Shown: positions 1 to 8,960, counted from the stretch's first letter. The stretch: 64,000 nt of DNA from Sporohalobacter salinus (GCF_016908635.1 NZ_JAFBEG010000008.1:32482-96481); one strand, 5' to 3'. Numbers and translations are program-made. The notes: generated by a model not told the origin, from the letters alone.

Positions 1-458
1 AAAATATAGAAAAACGATATATTCTAAAAGGCAAACCCGGTAGTGGAAAAGAACGCCTAACAGAAGAAATAGCAGAAGAAGCTTTAAAACAAGGATATAA
101 AGTTTACTTTTATCACTGTGCTTTTGATCCTGAAAAGATAGACACAATCATCATTCCTGAACTTGATACAGCATTAATCAATGGCACTTTACCTCATAAA
201 GTAGAACCTAAACAAAAAAATGACAAAATAATTAATATGTTAGACTGCATTGACCAACAGATGAAAAATAAATTTGAAACTAATCCTTTAGAAGCAGAAA
301 AAAATTATCAAGATTTACTCTCTAAAGCAATATCTAAAATTGCTAAAGCCAAGAGCCTTCACGATGATCTAGAAGAATATTATATAGAAGCCATGGATTT
401 TACTGCTATTGACAACCTTAGAGAAAAAATAGTATCTGAATTATTAAATGAAAATTAA
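1..458 (+). CDS. P-loop ATPase of the PRK06851 type, C-terminal part (5' end outside window)
   Basis: The reading frame is open from base 3 to the stop at 456-458, so the gene continues beyond the left edge. The visible part opens near a P-loop, GKPGSGKE, followed by a stretch on the pattern GYKVYFYHCAFDP and IIIPELDTALINGT. This arrangement is typical of the Firmicutes ATPase family PRK06851, which has two nucleotide-kinase-like halves and no settled function. The tail is lysine and glutamate rich. Its stop codon directly abuts the stop of convergent purR, with no gap and no hairpin. The family call rests on motif memory and is fairly but not fully sure. Confidence 0.65.
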   Translation, partial: NIEKRYILKGKPGSGKERLTEEIAEEALKQGYKVYFYHCAFDPEKIDTIIIPELDTALINGTLPHKVEPKQKNDKIINMLDCIDQQMKNKFETNPLEAEKNYQDLLSKAISKIAKAKSLHDDLEEYYIEAMDFTAIDNLREKIVSELLNEN

Positions 459-1286
459 TTAATCAACTTCAGTTAAAATACAGTTGCTAGGTCTAACTAC
501 TACTTCTTGATTTTTTTCATCTACTTTGTCTACTACAATTAATGAAGTATAATCAGAAACTAATTTACTTTCGGGCTGGGCTGTTTCCATTAAGACACCA
601 ATATCTAAGACTTCAGATTTAAATTCCTCTAATAAATCTAGCATTCCTTTAGCAGTTCCCCCAGCCTTCATAAAATCATCAATAATTACTACTTTTGACT
701 TTTCGGGTAAAGCCCTACGGGATAAAGACATGGTTTCAATCTTTTTTGACGAACCAGTAATATAATTAATGCTAACAGCCGATCCTTCTGTAACCCGATT
801 ATCTTTCCGAATGCTAACCACTGGTAGATTCATTGCCCGGGCTGTAGCTAAAGCTATTGGAATCCCTTTAGTTTCAATAGTAATTATATAATCAACATCC
901 AATTTAGCAAATTGGGTAGCAAATATCTTTCCGATCTCCATAATTTTTTCTGGTGAAAATATAAGATCAGTAATATACAAAAAACCGCCCGGCAAAATCC
1001 GGTTAGCATCAGATAATTCCTGACATAAATCAGTCACAACATTTTCAATATCATCAGCAGCCTTTTTAGGAATAAATCTGACTCCTCCAGCTGCACCAGA
1101 TATAGTCTCAATTCTACCCATATCTTCAGCAGCAAAAACTCGTTTAATAATTGAAAGATCTTCACTAATAGTAGATTTAGCTGCATCAAATTTAGCAGTA
1201 AAGTGATTTAAGGAAAATAATCTATATGGCTTATCAGTTAAAACTTTAGTAATTGCTACAATTCGTTCGCTCCTTCTTAACTTCAT
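459..1286 (-). CDS. purR: Pur operon repressor PurR
   Basis: The 275-residue protein has the two-part layout of Gram-positive PurR. A winged helix (about residues 1-75, starting MKLRRSERIVAITKVL) is followed by a phosphoribosyltransferase-like domain with the PRPP loop VVIIDDFMKAGGTAKG near residue 200. PurR of this family binds DNA upstream of purine genes and is released by PRPP; it is not an active transferase. Length matches the family. It sits just beyond ispE, as in Bacillus, here with a nucleotidyltransferase gene between them. Identification is confident. Confidence 0.95.
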   Translation of the reverse strand: MKLRRSERIVAITKVLTDKPYRLFSLNHFTAKFDAAKSTISEDLSIIKRVFAAEDMGRIETISGAAGGVRFIPKKAADDIENVVTDLCQELSDANRILPGGFLYITDLIFSPEKIMEIGKIFATQFAKLDVDYIITIETKGIPIALATARAMNLPVVSIRKDNRVTEGSAVSINYITGSSKKIETMSLSRRALPEKSKVVIIDDFMKAGGTAKGMLDLLEEFKSEVLDIGVLMETAQPESKLVSDYTSLIVVDKVDEKNQEVVVRPSNCILTEVD

Positions 1287-1402
1287 AATTTAGACGAGCA
1301 CTCCTTCCGAACATTTTCTCATAAATCTAATGTTTTGTTCATACTTCTCTAAAGATTAAGTTAACTCCTGCAAAAAAACTGAAACCTTTATAATAAATTT
1401 TA

Positions 1403-2173
1403 CTAATTCCCAATTAAATTACGCATTAACTCTAAATCTTGGTATTTATCGACATCAAGATTCAATTCAGGATAACTAGAAATAATTGCCCTACAAGAAC
1501 TACCAATCAATTGAGAAATTTTAGTTTCTATCTCCGCTAGAGACAAGCAGCCAAAAAAAAGTTTAGCAGCAAACTTTAACCCAATTATTCGACTCATCTT
1601 AAAAGGATTCTTACGATTTTCAATTATCTTTTCTAATAACGGCATAGATTCAATAATTACTTTAGGTTTAATTAAAGTTAAATTCCCTCCAGTATAAGTA
1701 TCATCCTTCAAATCTACATAAGTACTATCAAAAGTTGGATAAGCAGATTGAACAACCTCTTTAGAAATTATAGGATAATAAACTCCCGACTCTCCTTTTC
1801 TTTCACAATCAGCAATAAAACTATCAATCGCCTCGCTAGTTACTAATGGAATATCAGAAGTAATCAGTAAACAAGGCTGATTAATATTAAATTTTTTATC
1901 TAAAACTTCTAAACCTGCTTCTATATTCTCTATTATACTCTTCTTCGATTTTATAACTAAATCAGCTCCATTAGCTATCAAAAGTTTCTCTGCATTTTTA
2001 GGTCCTACAACAATAATCCTATTTACTTGTTCTGCATTATTTAAAGCTTCAAGAACATAATTAACTATAGCTTTGCCATTTATCTCTAATAAAGCCTCAT
2101 AATCTGTAGTTAATTTTTCAGGAATTAAATCACTATTCTCAGCTCCAGCTAATAGAACTGCATTATATTTCAT
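1403..2173 (-). CDS. MobA-like NTP transferase family protein
   Basis: This 256-residue protein begins MKYNAVLLAGAENSDL and has a Rossmann-like nucleotidyltransferase N-terminus, an invariant-looking metal aspartate in LLITSDIPLVT near residue 107, and a longer C-terminal extension than MobA. The usual LLAGGxSxRMG signature is degraded to LLAGAENS. A good ribosome-binding site (AAAGGAGG) precedes the ATG. It lies 13 bases downstream of ispE on the same strand and is probably co-transcribed, so a role in sugar-nucleotide, cofactor or isoprenoid precursor chemistry is possible. The substrate cannot be read from the sequence. It is not clearly IspD. Confidence 0.7.
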   Translation of the reverse strand: MKYNAVLLAGAENSDLIPEKLTTDYEALLEINGKAIVNYVLEALNNAEQVNRIIVVGPKNAEKLLIANGADLVIKSKKSIIENIEAGLEVLDKKFNINQPCLLITSDIPLVTSEAIDSFIADCERKGESGVYYPIISKEVVQSAYPTFDSTYVDLKDDTYTGGNLTLIKPKVIIESMPLLEKIIENRKNPFKMSRIIGLKFAAKLFFGCLSLAEIETKISQLIGSSCRAIISSYPELNLDVDKYQDLELMRNLIGN

Positions 2174-2186
2174 CGAAAGCCTCCTT

Positions 2187-3074
2187 TTAATTCTTAATTA
2201 CTACTCCCTGACAAGTAGTCTGGGCTGCTTTTATAATATAATCCTTTGATAACTGTAATTCTAACCGATTAACTAACTTTTGAGCTTCTACTTGATTATC
2301 TACAAATCCAAGCATAGTAGGACCGCTACCTGACATTAAAACCTTTCTAGTTCCCTGCTTCAGAAGCATTTCTTCTAATTCATATAACTGAGAATATCTC
2401 TTCATAGTTACTTCAGCTAATAAATTATCTACAGCCTCAATAATCTCGGCTTTATTTCTCGTTTCCAAAGCAACAAGCATTCTTCTTAAATCAGGATGCT
2501 TATTAACTTTATTTAAATTAAGATTTTGATAAACTTCTGCTGTAGAAACAGAAAAGGGCGGATTAATTAACACTAAATCTAGCTTCGGGACAGAGTTTAA
2601 GGGTTTTAAATTAGTACCAACACCTGTTGCCAATGCAGTCCCACCTTTAATACAGAAAGGAACATCAGCTCCTAAATCTGCTCCTAAATTCTCTAACTCT
2701 TCAACAGACAGATTCAAATTCCACAAGTTATTAATAGCCACTAAAGTAGCTGCTGCATTAGTACTACCTCCAGCTAAACCAGCTGCTACTGGAATCTCTT
2801 TATTGATCTTTACTTGTAAACCACCTTTTAACTCATATTGTTTAAAGAATAATTCTGCTGCCTGATAAACCAGATTATCCTCTCCGGTAGGAACCTCCGA
2901 ATGATCTACTTTTAATTCAATTCCTTTCTGTATTCGATTAAATTCCAATTGATCAGCTAAATCTATACTCTGCATAACCATCTCTACTTTATGATAACCA
3001 TCATTCCGCTTTCCTACAACATCTAACAATAAATTTATTTTAGCCTGAGTAGCCACCTGTAACCTAGATTTCAT
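2187..3074 (-). CDS. ispE: 4-diphosphocytidyl-2-C-methyl-D-erythritol kinase IspE
   Basis: The 295-residue GHMP kinase phosphorylates CDP-methylerythritol in the MEP route to isoprenoids. The N-terminus AKINLLLDVVGKRNDGYH and the ATP-binding glycine loop PVAAGLAGGSTNAAATL (near residue 95) are diagnostic, as is the late MSGSGPTMLGF motif. Length is normal for IspE. The start has AAGGAGC upstream. It heads a two-gene minus-strand unit with the MobA-like gene, and purR follows. The placement beside purR is the Bacillus order. Confidence 0.95.
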   Translation of the reverse strand: MKSRLQVATQAKINLLLDVVGKRNDGYHKVEMVMQSIDLADQLEFNRIQKGIELKVDHSEVPTGEDNLVYQAAELFFKQYELKGGLQVKINKEIPVAAGLAGGSTNAAATLVAINNLWNLNLSVEELENLGADLGADVPFCIKGGTALATGVGTNLKPLNSVPKLDLVLINPPFSVSTAEVYQNLNLNKVNKHPDLRRMLVALETRNKAEIIEAVDNLLAEVTMKRYSQLYELEEMLLKQGTRKVLMSGSGPTMLGFVDNQVEAQKLVNRLELQLSKDYIIKAAQTTCQGVVIKN

Positions 3075-3317
3075 ATCAACCAGCTCCTTAAATATTAGTT
3101 TACAGTATTTAATGTATTTAACTCTAACTATAATTAATTCCTGCTTTATATTGGCTACCCATGAAGTCTATACTTTCCTTAAAAGCTAAAAAAGTAATTT
3201 AATTTATTTTTCCCTTAAGTTAAAACAGTATACTTAATATTTATAATGTCACTAACAATTTCAAATTTAAATCATATAATACTATAGACATCTTATCTAC
3301 ATAATTTTTTACAGGAG

Positions 3318-3833
3318 GTGAATAATATTAATAAGAAAATTTTAATTAATTTAAATCAGCGTTATCTTGAACTCTATCAAAATTCAGAGCTATTTGGTCA
3401 TTATCCAGTAGCTGTTGGCAAAGATTCAACTTCCACTCCTACTGGTAACTTCGAAGTAATTCTTAAACGTAAAAATCCTGGTGGAGCCTTAGGTTCACGG
3501 TGGATTCAGTTTACTTGGCAATCCCATGGAATCCATGGTACCAATCAGCCTTGGCTCATTGGGCAAGCTGTTTCTCATGGCTGTGTTAGAATGTATAATT
3601 CTGATGTTGAAGAAGTATATAGGCAAGTACAAGTAGGAACTCCTATTCATATCTATTCTAATATCAAATCTAATCCCAATCCAAATTATACTATCTATAA
3701 AGTACAACCAGAAGATACATTATATAAAATAGCTCATAAATTCAATACTTCAGTTACAAAATTAATAGAAATAAATCAGTTAAAGAACCCAGATTTAATT
3801 TATCCTAATCAAAAATTAAAGATTCCCAAATAA
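3318..3833 (+). CDS. L,D-transpeptidase (YkuD type) with C-terminal LysM
   Basis: The N-terminal 110 residues form a YkuD catalytic domain with the HGTNQ and SHGCVRM motifs, which carry the catalytic His and Cys. A single LysM domain (YKVQPEDTLYKIAHKFNTS) ends the protein. Such enzymes cross-link or modify peptidoglycan, and short forms without a signal peptide, like this one, occur in spore formers. The GTG at 3318 lies inside the Shine-Dalgarno sequence AGGAGGTG. An ATT codon at 3327 has ideal spacing (8 nt) and gives INKKILINLNQRYLELY, which fits the family's usual N-terminus, so the true start may be AUU. The DnaA-box cluster follows. Confidence 0.88.
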   Translation: MNNINKKILINLNQRYLELYQNSELFGHYPVAVGKDSTSTPTGNFEVILKRKNPGGALGSRWIQFTWQSHGIHGTNQPWLIGQAVSHGCVRMYNSDVEEVYRQVQVGTPIHIYSNIKSNPNPNYTIYKVQPEDTLYKIAHKFNTSVTKLIEINQLKNPDLIYPNQKLKIPK

Positions 3834-3835
3834 TT

Positions 3836-3957
3836 TTATACACAATAACTTGTTAACACTATTGTGGATTATTCTGTGGATAATGTGGATAAGTTCGAAA
3901 TTTCCTAACTTCTAAGGCTTATATATGTGTATAACTCCACTATATGCCTGTGGATAA
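3836..3957. promoter_or_regulatory. DnaA-box cluster 1
   Basis: The gap between the L,D-transpeptidase and RNase J genes carries five exact matches to TTATNCACA: 3836-3844 on plus, and 3875-3883, 3884-3892, 3926-3934 and 3949-3957 on minus. A one-mismatch copy lies at 3863-3871. Two boxes are directly adjacent. This is far denser than chance. It may titrate DnaA, regulate the rnj promoter, or be part of an origin; neighbouring dnaA is not in the window. Confidence 0.75.
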
Positions 3958-3997
3958 CCTGTTGAAAGTGTGAGTAACTAAAAGAGGTGAAGCTAAA

Positions 3998-5671
3998 ATG
4001 ACAAACTCTACAGATAGAATCGGTATTATCCAATTAGGCGGCAAAGGTGTCGTCGGTAGTAATATGATAGCAATTGAATATCAAGATGAAATTCTAGTTC
4101 TTGATGCTGGAATTATGTTTCCTACTGATGAAATGCCTGGTATCGACTATGTTATTCCGGATATGACATATTTACAGAAAAATAAAGAACAAATAAAGGC
4201 TTTATTACTCAGCCATGGTCATGAAGACCATATTGGAGCTGTTCCTTTTCTAATCTCAAAAATAAATGTCCCAATCTATGGTACCAAATTAACTATAGCT
4301 TTAGTCAAAGAAAAATTAAAAGAAAAAAAATTACTTAAGAATACAGAATTAAATAAAATTCAACCTAGAGAAAAAATTGAAATAAATAACTTTAAAATTG
4401 AATTTATTAATGTTAGTCATAGTATACCTGATTCTGTTGCTATGTCGATAACAACTCCTGCAGGAAAGATTCTGTATACTGGCGATTTTAAGATTGATCA
4501 AAGTCCAATCAATAACGACTTAACTGATTTCTATAAATTGGCTCAATTAGGAGAAGAAGGCCTACTAGCTCTATTATCTGATAGTACTAATGCAGAACAG
4601 GAAGGATACAGCGGATCTGAAAGTTCTGTTGGTAAAACTTTACATGATCAGTTTCGAACTGCACAGGGAAAAATAATTACTGCTACTTTCTCTAGTCATA
4701 TTCATAGACTCCAACAAGTAGTTTCTGTAGCTAAAAAATATGATAAAAAGATAGCAATCAATGGGCGAAGCATGATTAAAACTGTTAAGATTGCTAGAAA
4801 ATTAGGTCATCTGGATCTGCCTTCCGAAATGTTAATCGATATTAATAAAATCGATGAGTTTGATCCTACTAAAGTAGTAATTTTGATGACTGGTAGTCAA
4901 GGTGAACCAATGGCAGCCTTAACTAGAATAGCCCGCGGGGATCACCATCAAGTGGAAATCACTCCGCAGGATACTATCATTATTTCAGCTACTCCTATTC
5001 CCGGTAATGAAATAGCTGTTAGTAATACTATCAACCAACTACTAGAAACCGGAGCTGAAGTTGTCTATTATAACCATGCCCACGTTCACGTTTCTGGCCA
5101 CGGTTTCCAAGAAGAATTAAAGTTAATGCTTAATCTAACTAAACCTCAATACTTTATTCCTGTCCATGGTGAGTATAGACATTTACATTTCCATGCTCAA
5201 TTAGCTCAAAAAATAGGAATTGCAAAAGAAAATATTTTCGTTACTCCTAATGGAGTTAAACTTGAATTAACAGAAAATAATGCTAAAATAACAGATAAAG
5301 TTCCAGCTGGAAAAATATTAATTGACGGCTCTCAAGCTGGTAATCTAAATAATGATGTCCTAGAAGACCGCCAATCTTTAGGTGAAGATGGAATTGTAAC
5401 TGTTATGGTTACTATTGATGAAGAAACTGGAAAAATAATTGGCGGGCCTGATCTCACCTGTCGCGGAGTTACTTATCAGCAAAACTCCCGAATAAGAAAT
5501 ATATTAAAAGACATAAAATCTCAAATAACTAAAATCTTAAATAGAACTAATATAGAAAATATTAATCAACAGTCTAAATTAAAATCTAGAATCAAAGCTG
5601 GAGTCAACTCTCTGTTAAGAAAACAACTAAATAGCAATCCGCTAATTCTTCCTTTAATTATGAAAATTTAA
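3998..5671 (+). CDS. rnj: Ribonuclease J
   Basis: This 557-residue metallo-beta-lactamase/beta-CASP nuclease has the zinc motif HGHEDH at residues 73-78, an upstream DAG motif, the beta-CASP region (MTGSQGEPMAAL) and a C-terminal domain ending LILPLIMKI, as in RNase J. It acts as a 5'-3' exonuclease and endonuclease in mRNA decay and rRNA maturation. A ribosome-binding site AAGAGGTGA precedes the ATG. Whether it corresponds to J1 or J2 cannot be told. The upstream gap is packed with DnaA boxes, which may affect its transcription. Confidence 0.95.
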   Translation: MTNSTDRIGIIQLGGKGVVGSNMIAIEYQDEILVLDAGIMFPTDEMPGIDYVIPDMTYLQKNKEQIKALLLSHGHEDHIGAVPFLISKINVPIYGTKLTIALVKEKLKEKKLLKNTELNKIQPREKIEINNFKIEFINVSHSIPDSVAMSITTPAGKILYTGDFKIDQSPINNDLTDFYKLAQLGEEGLLALLSDSTNAEQEGYSGSESSVGKTLHDQFRTAQGKIITATFSSHIHRLQQVVSVAKKYDKKIAINGRSMIKTVKIARKLGHLDLPSEMLIDINKIDEFDPTKVVILMTGSQGEPMAALTRIARGDHHQVEITPQDTIIISATPIPGNEIAVSNTINQLLETGAEVVYYNHAHVHVSGHGFQEELKLMLNLTKPQYFIPVHGEYRHLHFHAQLAQKIGIAKENIFVTPNGVKLELTENNAKITDKVPAGKILIDGSQAGNLNNDVLEDRQSLGEDGIVTVMVTIDEETGKIIGGPDLTCRGVTYQQNSRIRNILKDIKSQITKILNRTNIENINQQSKLKSRIKAGVNSLLRKQLNSNPLILPLIMKI

Positions 5672-5697
5672 TCCCAGTAAATAGAATTTACTGGGAT
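5671..5697. terminator. Hairpin between convergent rnj and SPOCS genes
   Basis: A perfect 12-bp stem (ATCCCAGTAAAT / ATTTACTGGGAT, 3-nt loop) lies between two convergent genes. The U-tract is weak on both sides, so it is a probable bidirectional terminator. Confidence 0.6.
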
Positions 5698-5721
5698 TAT
5701 CTTCAAACCTCAATTTTTAGA

Positions 5722-7326
5722 TTATCCTTTAGGATCAATTATTTTTTTAGGAATACATAACTTCTGTCCAACATCAATACGGTCAGGATCTTGAATATCG
5801 TTAGCCTCTACAATAGCATCAACTGTTGTACCATATCTCCGAGCAATCTTATAAAGAGTATCTCCTGGCTGAACAACATAAACTATATATGACGGGCGAT
5901 CTTCACAAGGCTTATCAACAATTGGAGAAACTGCAACACAGTCAGTTACAATCTCTAATTGTCTAAACTGAACTACTTTTGCAAACTTCTGTAATGTAGT
6001 TACCAATTCAATTGTTCTTTGGTTTAACAGACTATATCTAACATTAATTACCGATACATTTGTGTAAGCCGCCATTCCTTCTTCAGCCCCATTTATATTT
6101 ACAAAATTACTAAAATTAAAGAAATTCTCTACAAAATGAACCGGTTGTTGTGGTTCATCCTCTGGTACATCTGCTACATAAATTACTGCTCCTTCAATCT
6201 CTCCATCAACTAACACTCCCCCTTCTTGTACTGTAGCTGTTGGATTTAAAACTGTCGCGTTAGTTCCAGCCAAAATCCTTTCTACATCTGGCTTGCCGGC
6301 TGGTACATTAACATTCCCCGTAATAGTTTCAGTAATGGTATTTTCTCCAATTACCTCTTCCACTCTCAATAGATCTTTTTCAACTTCTATCTTATCACTA
6401 TCAATATCTACAACTGCTTCTATCTGAATTGGTTCTGTTACCTTAGTAAAGATTTCTGTCACTACCTCAACTCCAACCATACCATCATCTACAAAGTTAG
6501 CTGTTACTTGCTTTACTGTTACATCAGTAAAAGAAGATAAATCATCAGTTTCTGATACTCCAGGCACATCTACAGCATAAGAAAAGTTAAAAGTTCCTTC
6601 AAAAAAGTGAACCGGTTGATCTCCTTCGTCAGTTGCTGCTACATAAACAATCCCACCTTCAATAGTCCCTTCTATTATAACTGCCCCATCAACAACTTCA
6701 GTTTCAGACTCACCAATGAGATCTCCCTGAACTCTAAGAATTCTTTCAATTGGAGGCTTCTCCGCTGGAACATCTATCTCTCCAGCTACAACTTCTGTAA
6801 TTACATTTTCATCAATTACATCATTTAATCTTAATAATTCCTTATCTACAAGATTATGATCTAAGCCCATAATATCAGTAACAATTGTCATCTGTCTAAA
6901 CTCTACTACTTTAGCAAATTTACGTAATGTAGCTGTCACCTCAATAGTTCTTTCATCAATAAAGTCACTACTAGTTCTAATAATTTGAACATCAGTTATA
7001 ACATGCATTCCTGACTCTGCATTCGGTAACTCAACAAAATTGCTAACACTAACTGGTCCTTCAAAGAAGTGCACCGGCTGCTGTGGATCATCTTCGGGAA
7101 CATCTGCTACATAAAGTATCCCTACGTCTAAATCAATGTCTAAATTAACACCGCCTTCCTCAACTGTAGCTGTCTCTGTACCAATTTCTGTTGTAACTTC
7201 TAATACTCGTTCGATATCAGGCTTTTCGTCTGGGACTGTCAAATCTCCACTGACAGATTCTCTAACTGTATCTTCATCAACTACATATTCTACTCTAACA
7301 GTTCTATCTCTACACTGTACTGCCAT
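5722..7326 (-). CDS. Triple SPOCS (DUF3794) protein with C-terminal LysM
   Basis: The 534-residue protein contains three copies of the SPOCS/DUF3794 unit at roughly residues 10-145, 160-300 and 315-450. Each runs through a P-x-KPDIERVL-like segment, a VHFFEG-like segment and a late KFAKVVQFRQ-like segment. A LysM domain (VQPGDTLYKIARRYGTT) lies near residues 483-527. The same architecture is known from SipL, which anchors the spore coat protein SpoIVA in Clostridioides, and from related proteins of anaerobic Firmicutes. It has no signal peptide and is very acidic. A coat or envelope role is inferred. A degraded second SPOCS gene lies at 12388-12694. Confidence 0.85.
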   Translation of the reverse strand: MAVQCRDRTVRVEYVVDEDTVRESVSGDLTVPDEKPDIERVLEVTTEIGTETATVEEGGVNLDIDLDVGILYVADVPEDDPQQPVHFFEGPVSVSNFVELPNAESGMHVITDVQIIRTSSDFIDERTIEVTATLRKFAKVVEFRQMTIVTDIMGLDHNLVDKELLRLNDVIDENVITEVVAGEIDVPAEKPPIERILRVQGDLIGESETEVVDGAVIIEGTIEGGIVYVAATDEGDQPVHFFEGTFNFSYAVDVPGVSETDDLSSFTDVTVKQVTANFVDDGMVGVEVVTEIFTKVTEPIQIEAVVDIDSDKIEVEKDLLRVEEVIGENTITETITGNVNVPAGKPDVERILAGTNATVLNPTATVQEGGVLVDGEIEGAVIYVADVPEDEPQQPVHFVENFFNFSNFVNINGAEEGMAAYTNVSVINVRYSLLNQRTIELVTTLQKFAKVVQFRQLEIVTDCVAVSPIVDKPCEDRPSYIVYVVQPGDTLYKIARRYGTTVDAIVEANDIQDPDRIDVGQKLCIPKKIIDPKG

Positions 7327-7507
7327 ACTTTCACTCCTCCTTTTTAAAAATAAACGCTTAAATCTTTCATTATACTATATGCACCAGAAATGGAAATGTG
7401 TACAAATCACCCATGTAATTATTACCAACTACTAATTAATCTTCACAGTCTAGCTCCTTAAAGCATAAATATATAAATATAGTCTTGGAATCTTAGGAGG
7501 GAAGAAT

Positions 7508-7921
7508 ATGTCTTTTGGTTATCCTGATGAGATCTTTCCTTATCCAGCAGTAGAATATATTCCTATCAATTTATATGATACGAAACTAATCCAAAATCAA
7601 CAAATACCAAATAAAAATTCGACAGTGAAAATCCATATTTTTTCTAGCTTAAAAGAAGCAAAAAAGATAAGTGCCACTTATCAATTCCCTATCTTGACTG
7701 ACAATCTAACTGAAAATGAACTTTTAGTTATAATTCTTGGAGGAAAAGTTGATGAAATCAAATATCGAAACTATAAAGTAATTATGATCGGTTCTAAGAA
7801 TAATAATCTAAATCATATCTTCAAAATTAAAACTGACTATTTTTATAAAGAAAAATTATTCTTTATTCTCTACACTCCAGAAGCAGTAAAATTAGATACT
7901 ACAAATTTTATTCTAAATTAA
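7508..7921 (+). CDS. Hypothetical protein, 137 residues
   Basis: I do not recognise this protein. It has a strong ribosome-binding site (TTAGGAGGGAAGAATATG) and a single uninterrupted frame, so it is probably real. The N-terminus is aromatic and proline rich (FGYPDEIFPYPAVEYIP), and the rest alternates short hydrophobic strands with lysine- and asparagine-rich turns, with no signal peptide or membrane segment. It is divergent from the SPOCS gene and convergent with the GvpL/F gene. No function can be assigned. Confidence 0.6.
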   Translation: MSFGYPDEIFPYPAVEYIPINLYDTKLIQNQQIPNKNSTVKIHIFSSLKEAKKISATYQFPILTDNLTENELLVIILGGKVDEIKYRNYKVIMIGSKNNNLNHIFKIKTDYFYKEKLFFILYTPEAVKLDTTNFILN

Positions 7922-7982
7922 CCTTCTATCTATTTAATAATATTAATTTAATTAGTAATAAATTACTCCTTAATATTTTTAT

Positions 7983-8786
7983 TTATAAATCTAAATAAGA
8001 AAAATTATAAGGAGGCCAAGGACCTGAATAATAAAAATAAAAACCTAAATCAGAATAACTAACCTCCAATTCTTTTAATTTTAATAATAAATCAGAAGAT
8101 TTATTCCGGTGAACTAAATGGACAGAATTAAACAGCATAGGTTTTGAAAAAACATCAACTGCTAAATCATCAGTCTTATTAAATTGAGATTGAGCTGCTA
8201 TCGTTGATAACTCTTCATAAATCTTATCTGTAATTGAAAAAGCTTTATTCCCCATTGTATTGTCTAACTCTTGTTCTAACCTCTGTTCTAAAAAATTCTT
8301 AGTTTCTCCCTGACTCTTTTTTAATCTGTTTTTTATCTCTCTTACCCCATTACTAAGTTGGGGCATGGAATCCCTAAACTGCATAAAATCACAATATAAC
8401 TTCAATCCCCATTCTTCATGATCTTTTATTGATTCAAAGGTTTCCCTAATCTCAGGTAATACTTGACGAATATTTTCTTTTAATCTAATTTCTTTTTTAA
8501 AGATAATACCAAAAGTAAGGGGGATTACTGATGTCTGATTCATTGCTTTTTCTATAACTTTCTCATGGCGCTTAGCCTTTCTTTGTAGCCAAGATAAGTC
8601 TTGGACTTTTTTAGCTAATTCTCGCTGTCCAAATTCAGACATTAAAATCTCACTCACTAAAACCCCTACTTGTCCACAGGGAATAACATATGGTCGATGC
8701 TCATTATCTATCCCTAATATATCAATATCTAACTCTTCTGTTGTGTTTAAAACACAATACAGATAAATCCCTTTTTCCACTCCCAA
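7983..8786 (-). CDS. GvpL/GvpF family gas-vesicle-type protein
   Basis: The 267-residue protein starts GIYLYCVLN, continues with a P-C-G-x-VGVLVSE segment, and carries the conserved VIPLTFGIIFKKE stretch around residue 90 and WGLKLYCD near residue 125. These mark the GvpL/GvpF family (PF06386). In gas-vesicle producers these proteins are minor shell or assembly factors. No gvpA, gvpN, gvpK or other partner is in the window, so the protein stands alone and its role here is open. The start has a good AAGGAGGAAG site. Confidence 0.85.
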   Translation of the reverse strand: MGVEKGIYLYCVLNTTEELDIDILGIDNEHRPYVIPCGQVGVLVSEILMSEFGQRELAKKVQDLSWLQRKAKRHEKVIEKAMNQTSVIPLTFGIIFKKEIRLKENIRQVLPEIRETFESIKDHEEWGLKLYCDFMQFRDSMPQLSNGVREIKNRLKKSQGETKNFLEQRLEQELDNTMGNKAFSITDKIYEELSTIAAQSQFNKTDDLAVDVFSKPMLFNSVHLVHRNKSSDLLLKLKELEVSYSDLGFYFYYSGPWPPYNFSYLDL

Positions 8787-8960
8787 CTTCCTCCTTAATT
8801 TCTGATATTAAGCAGCCTTACTGTATAATATTCAGTCCAATAAATGTCTATTACTATTGACTATATTAGTCTTCTACTAATACTATAGCTATCTTTTCTT
8901 TAAAGGTACATTAATAACTCTTCTCTTTAGTATTATATGCTATATGATTGCAAAGTGTGC

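Noticed and set aside
3836..3957. Chromosomal origin oriC
   Set aside because: No dnaA or dnaN is adjacent and gene polarity places the origin beyond the right edge; called a DnaA-box cluster only.
6607..6828. Open frame on plus inside the SPOCS gene
   Set aside because: It mirrors the repeated coding sequence of the minus-strand gene and has no ribosome-binding site.
7983..8786. Gas-vesicle gene cluster
   Set aside because: Only one gvp-type gene is present; no shell protein gene is in the window.
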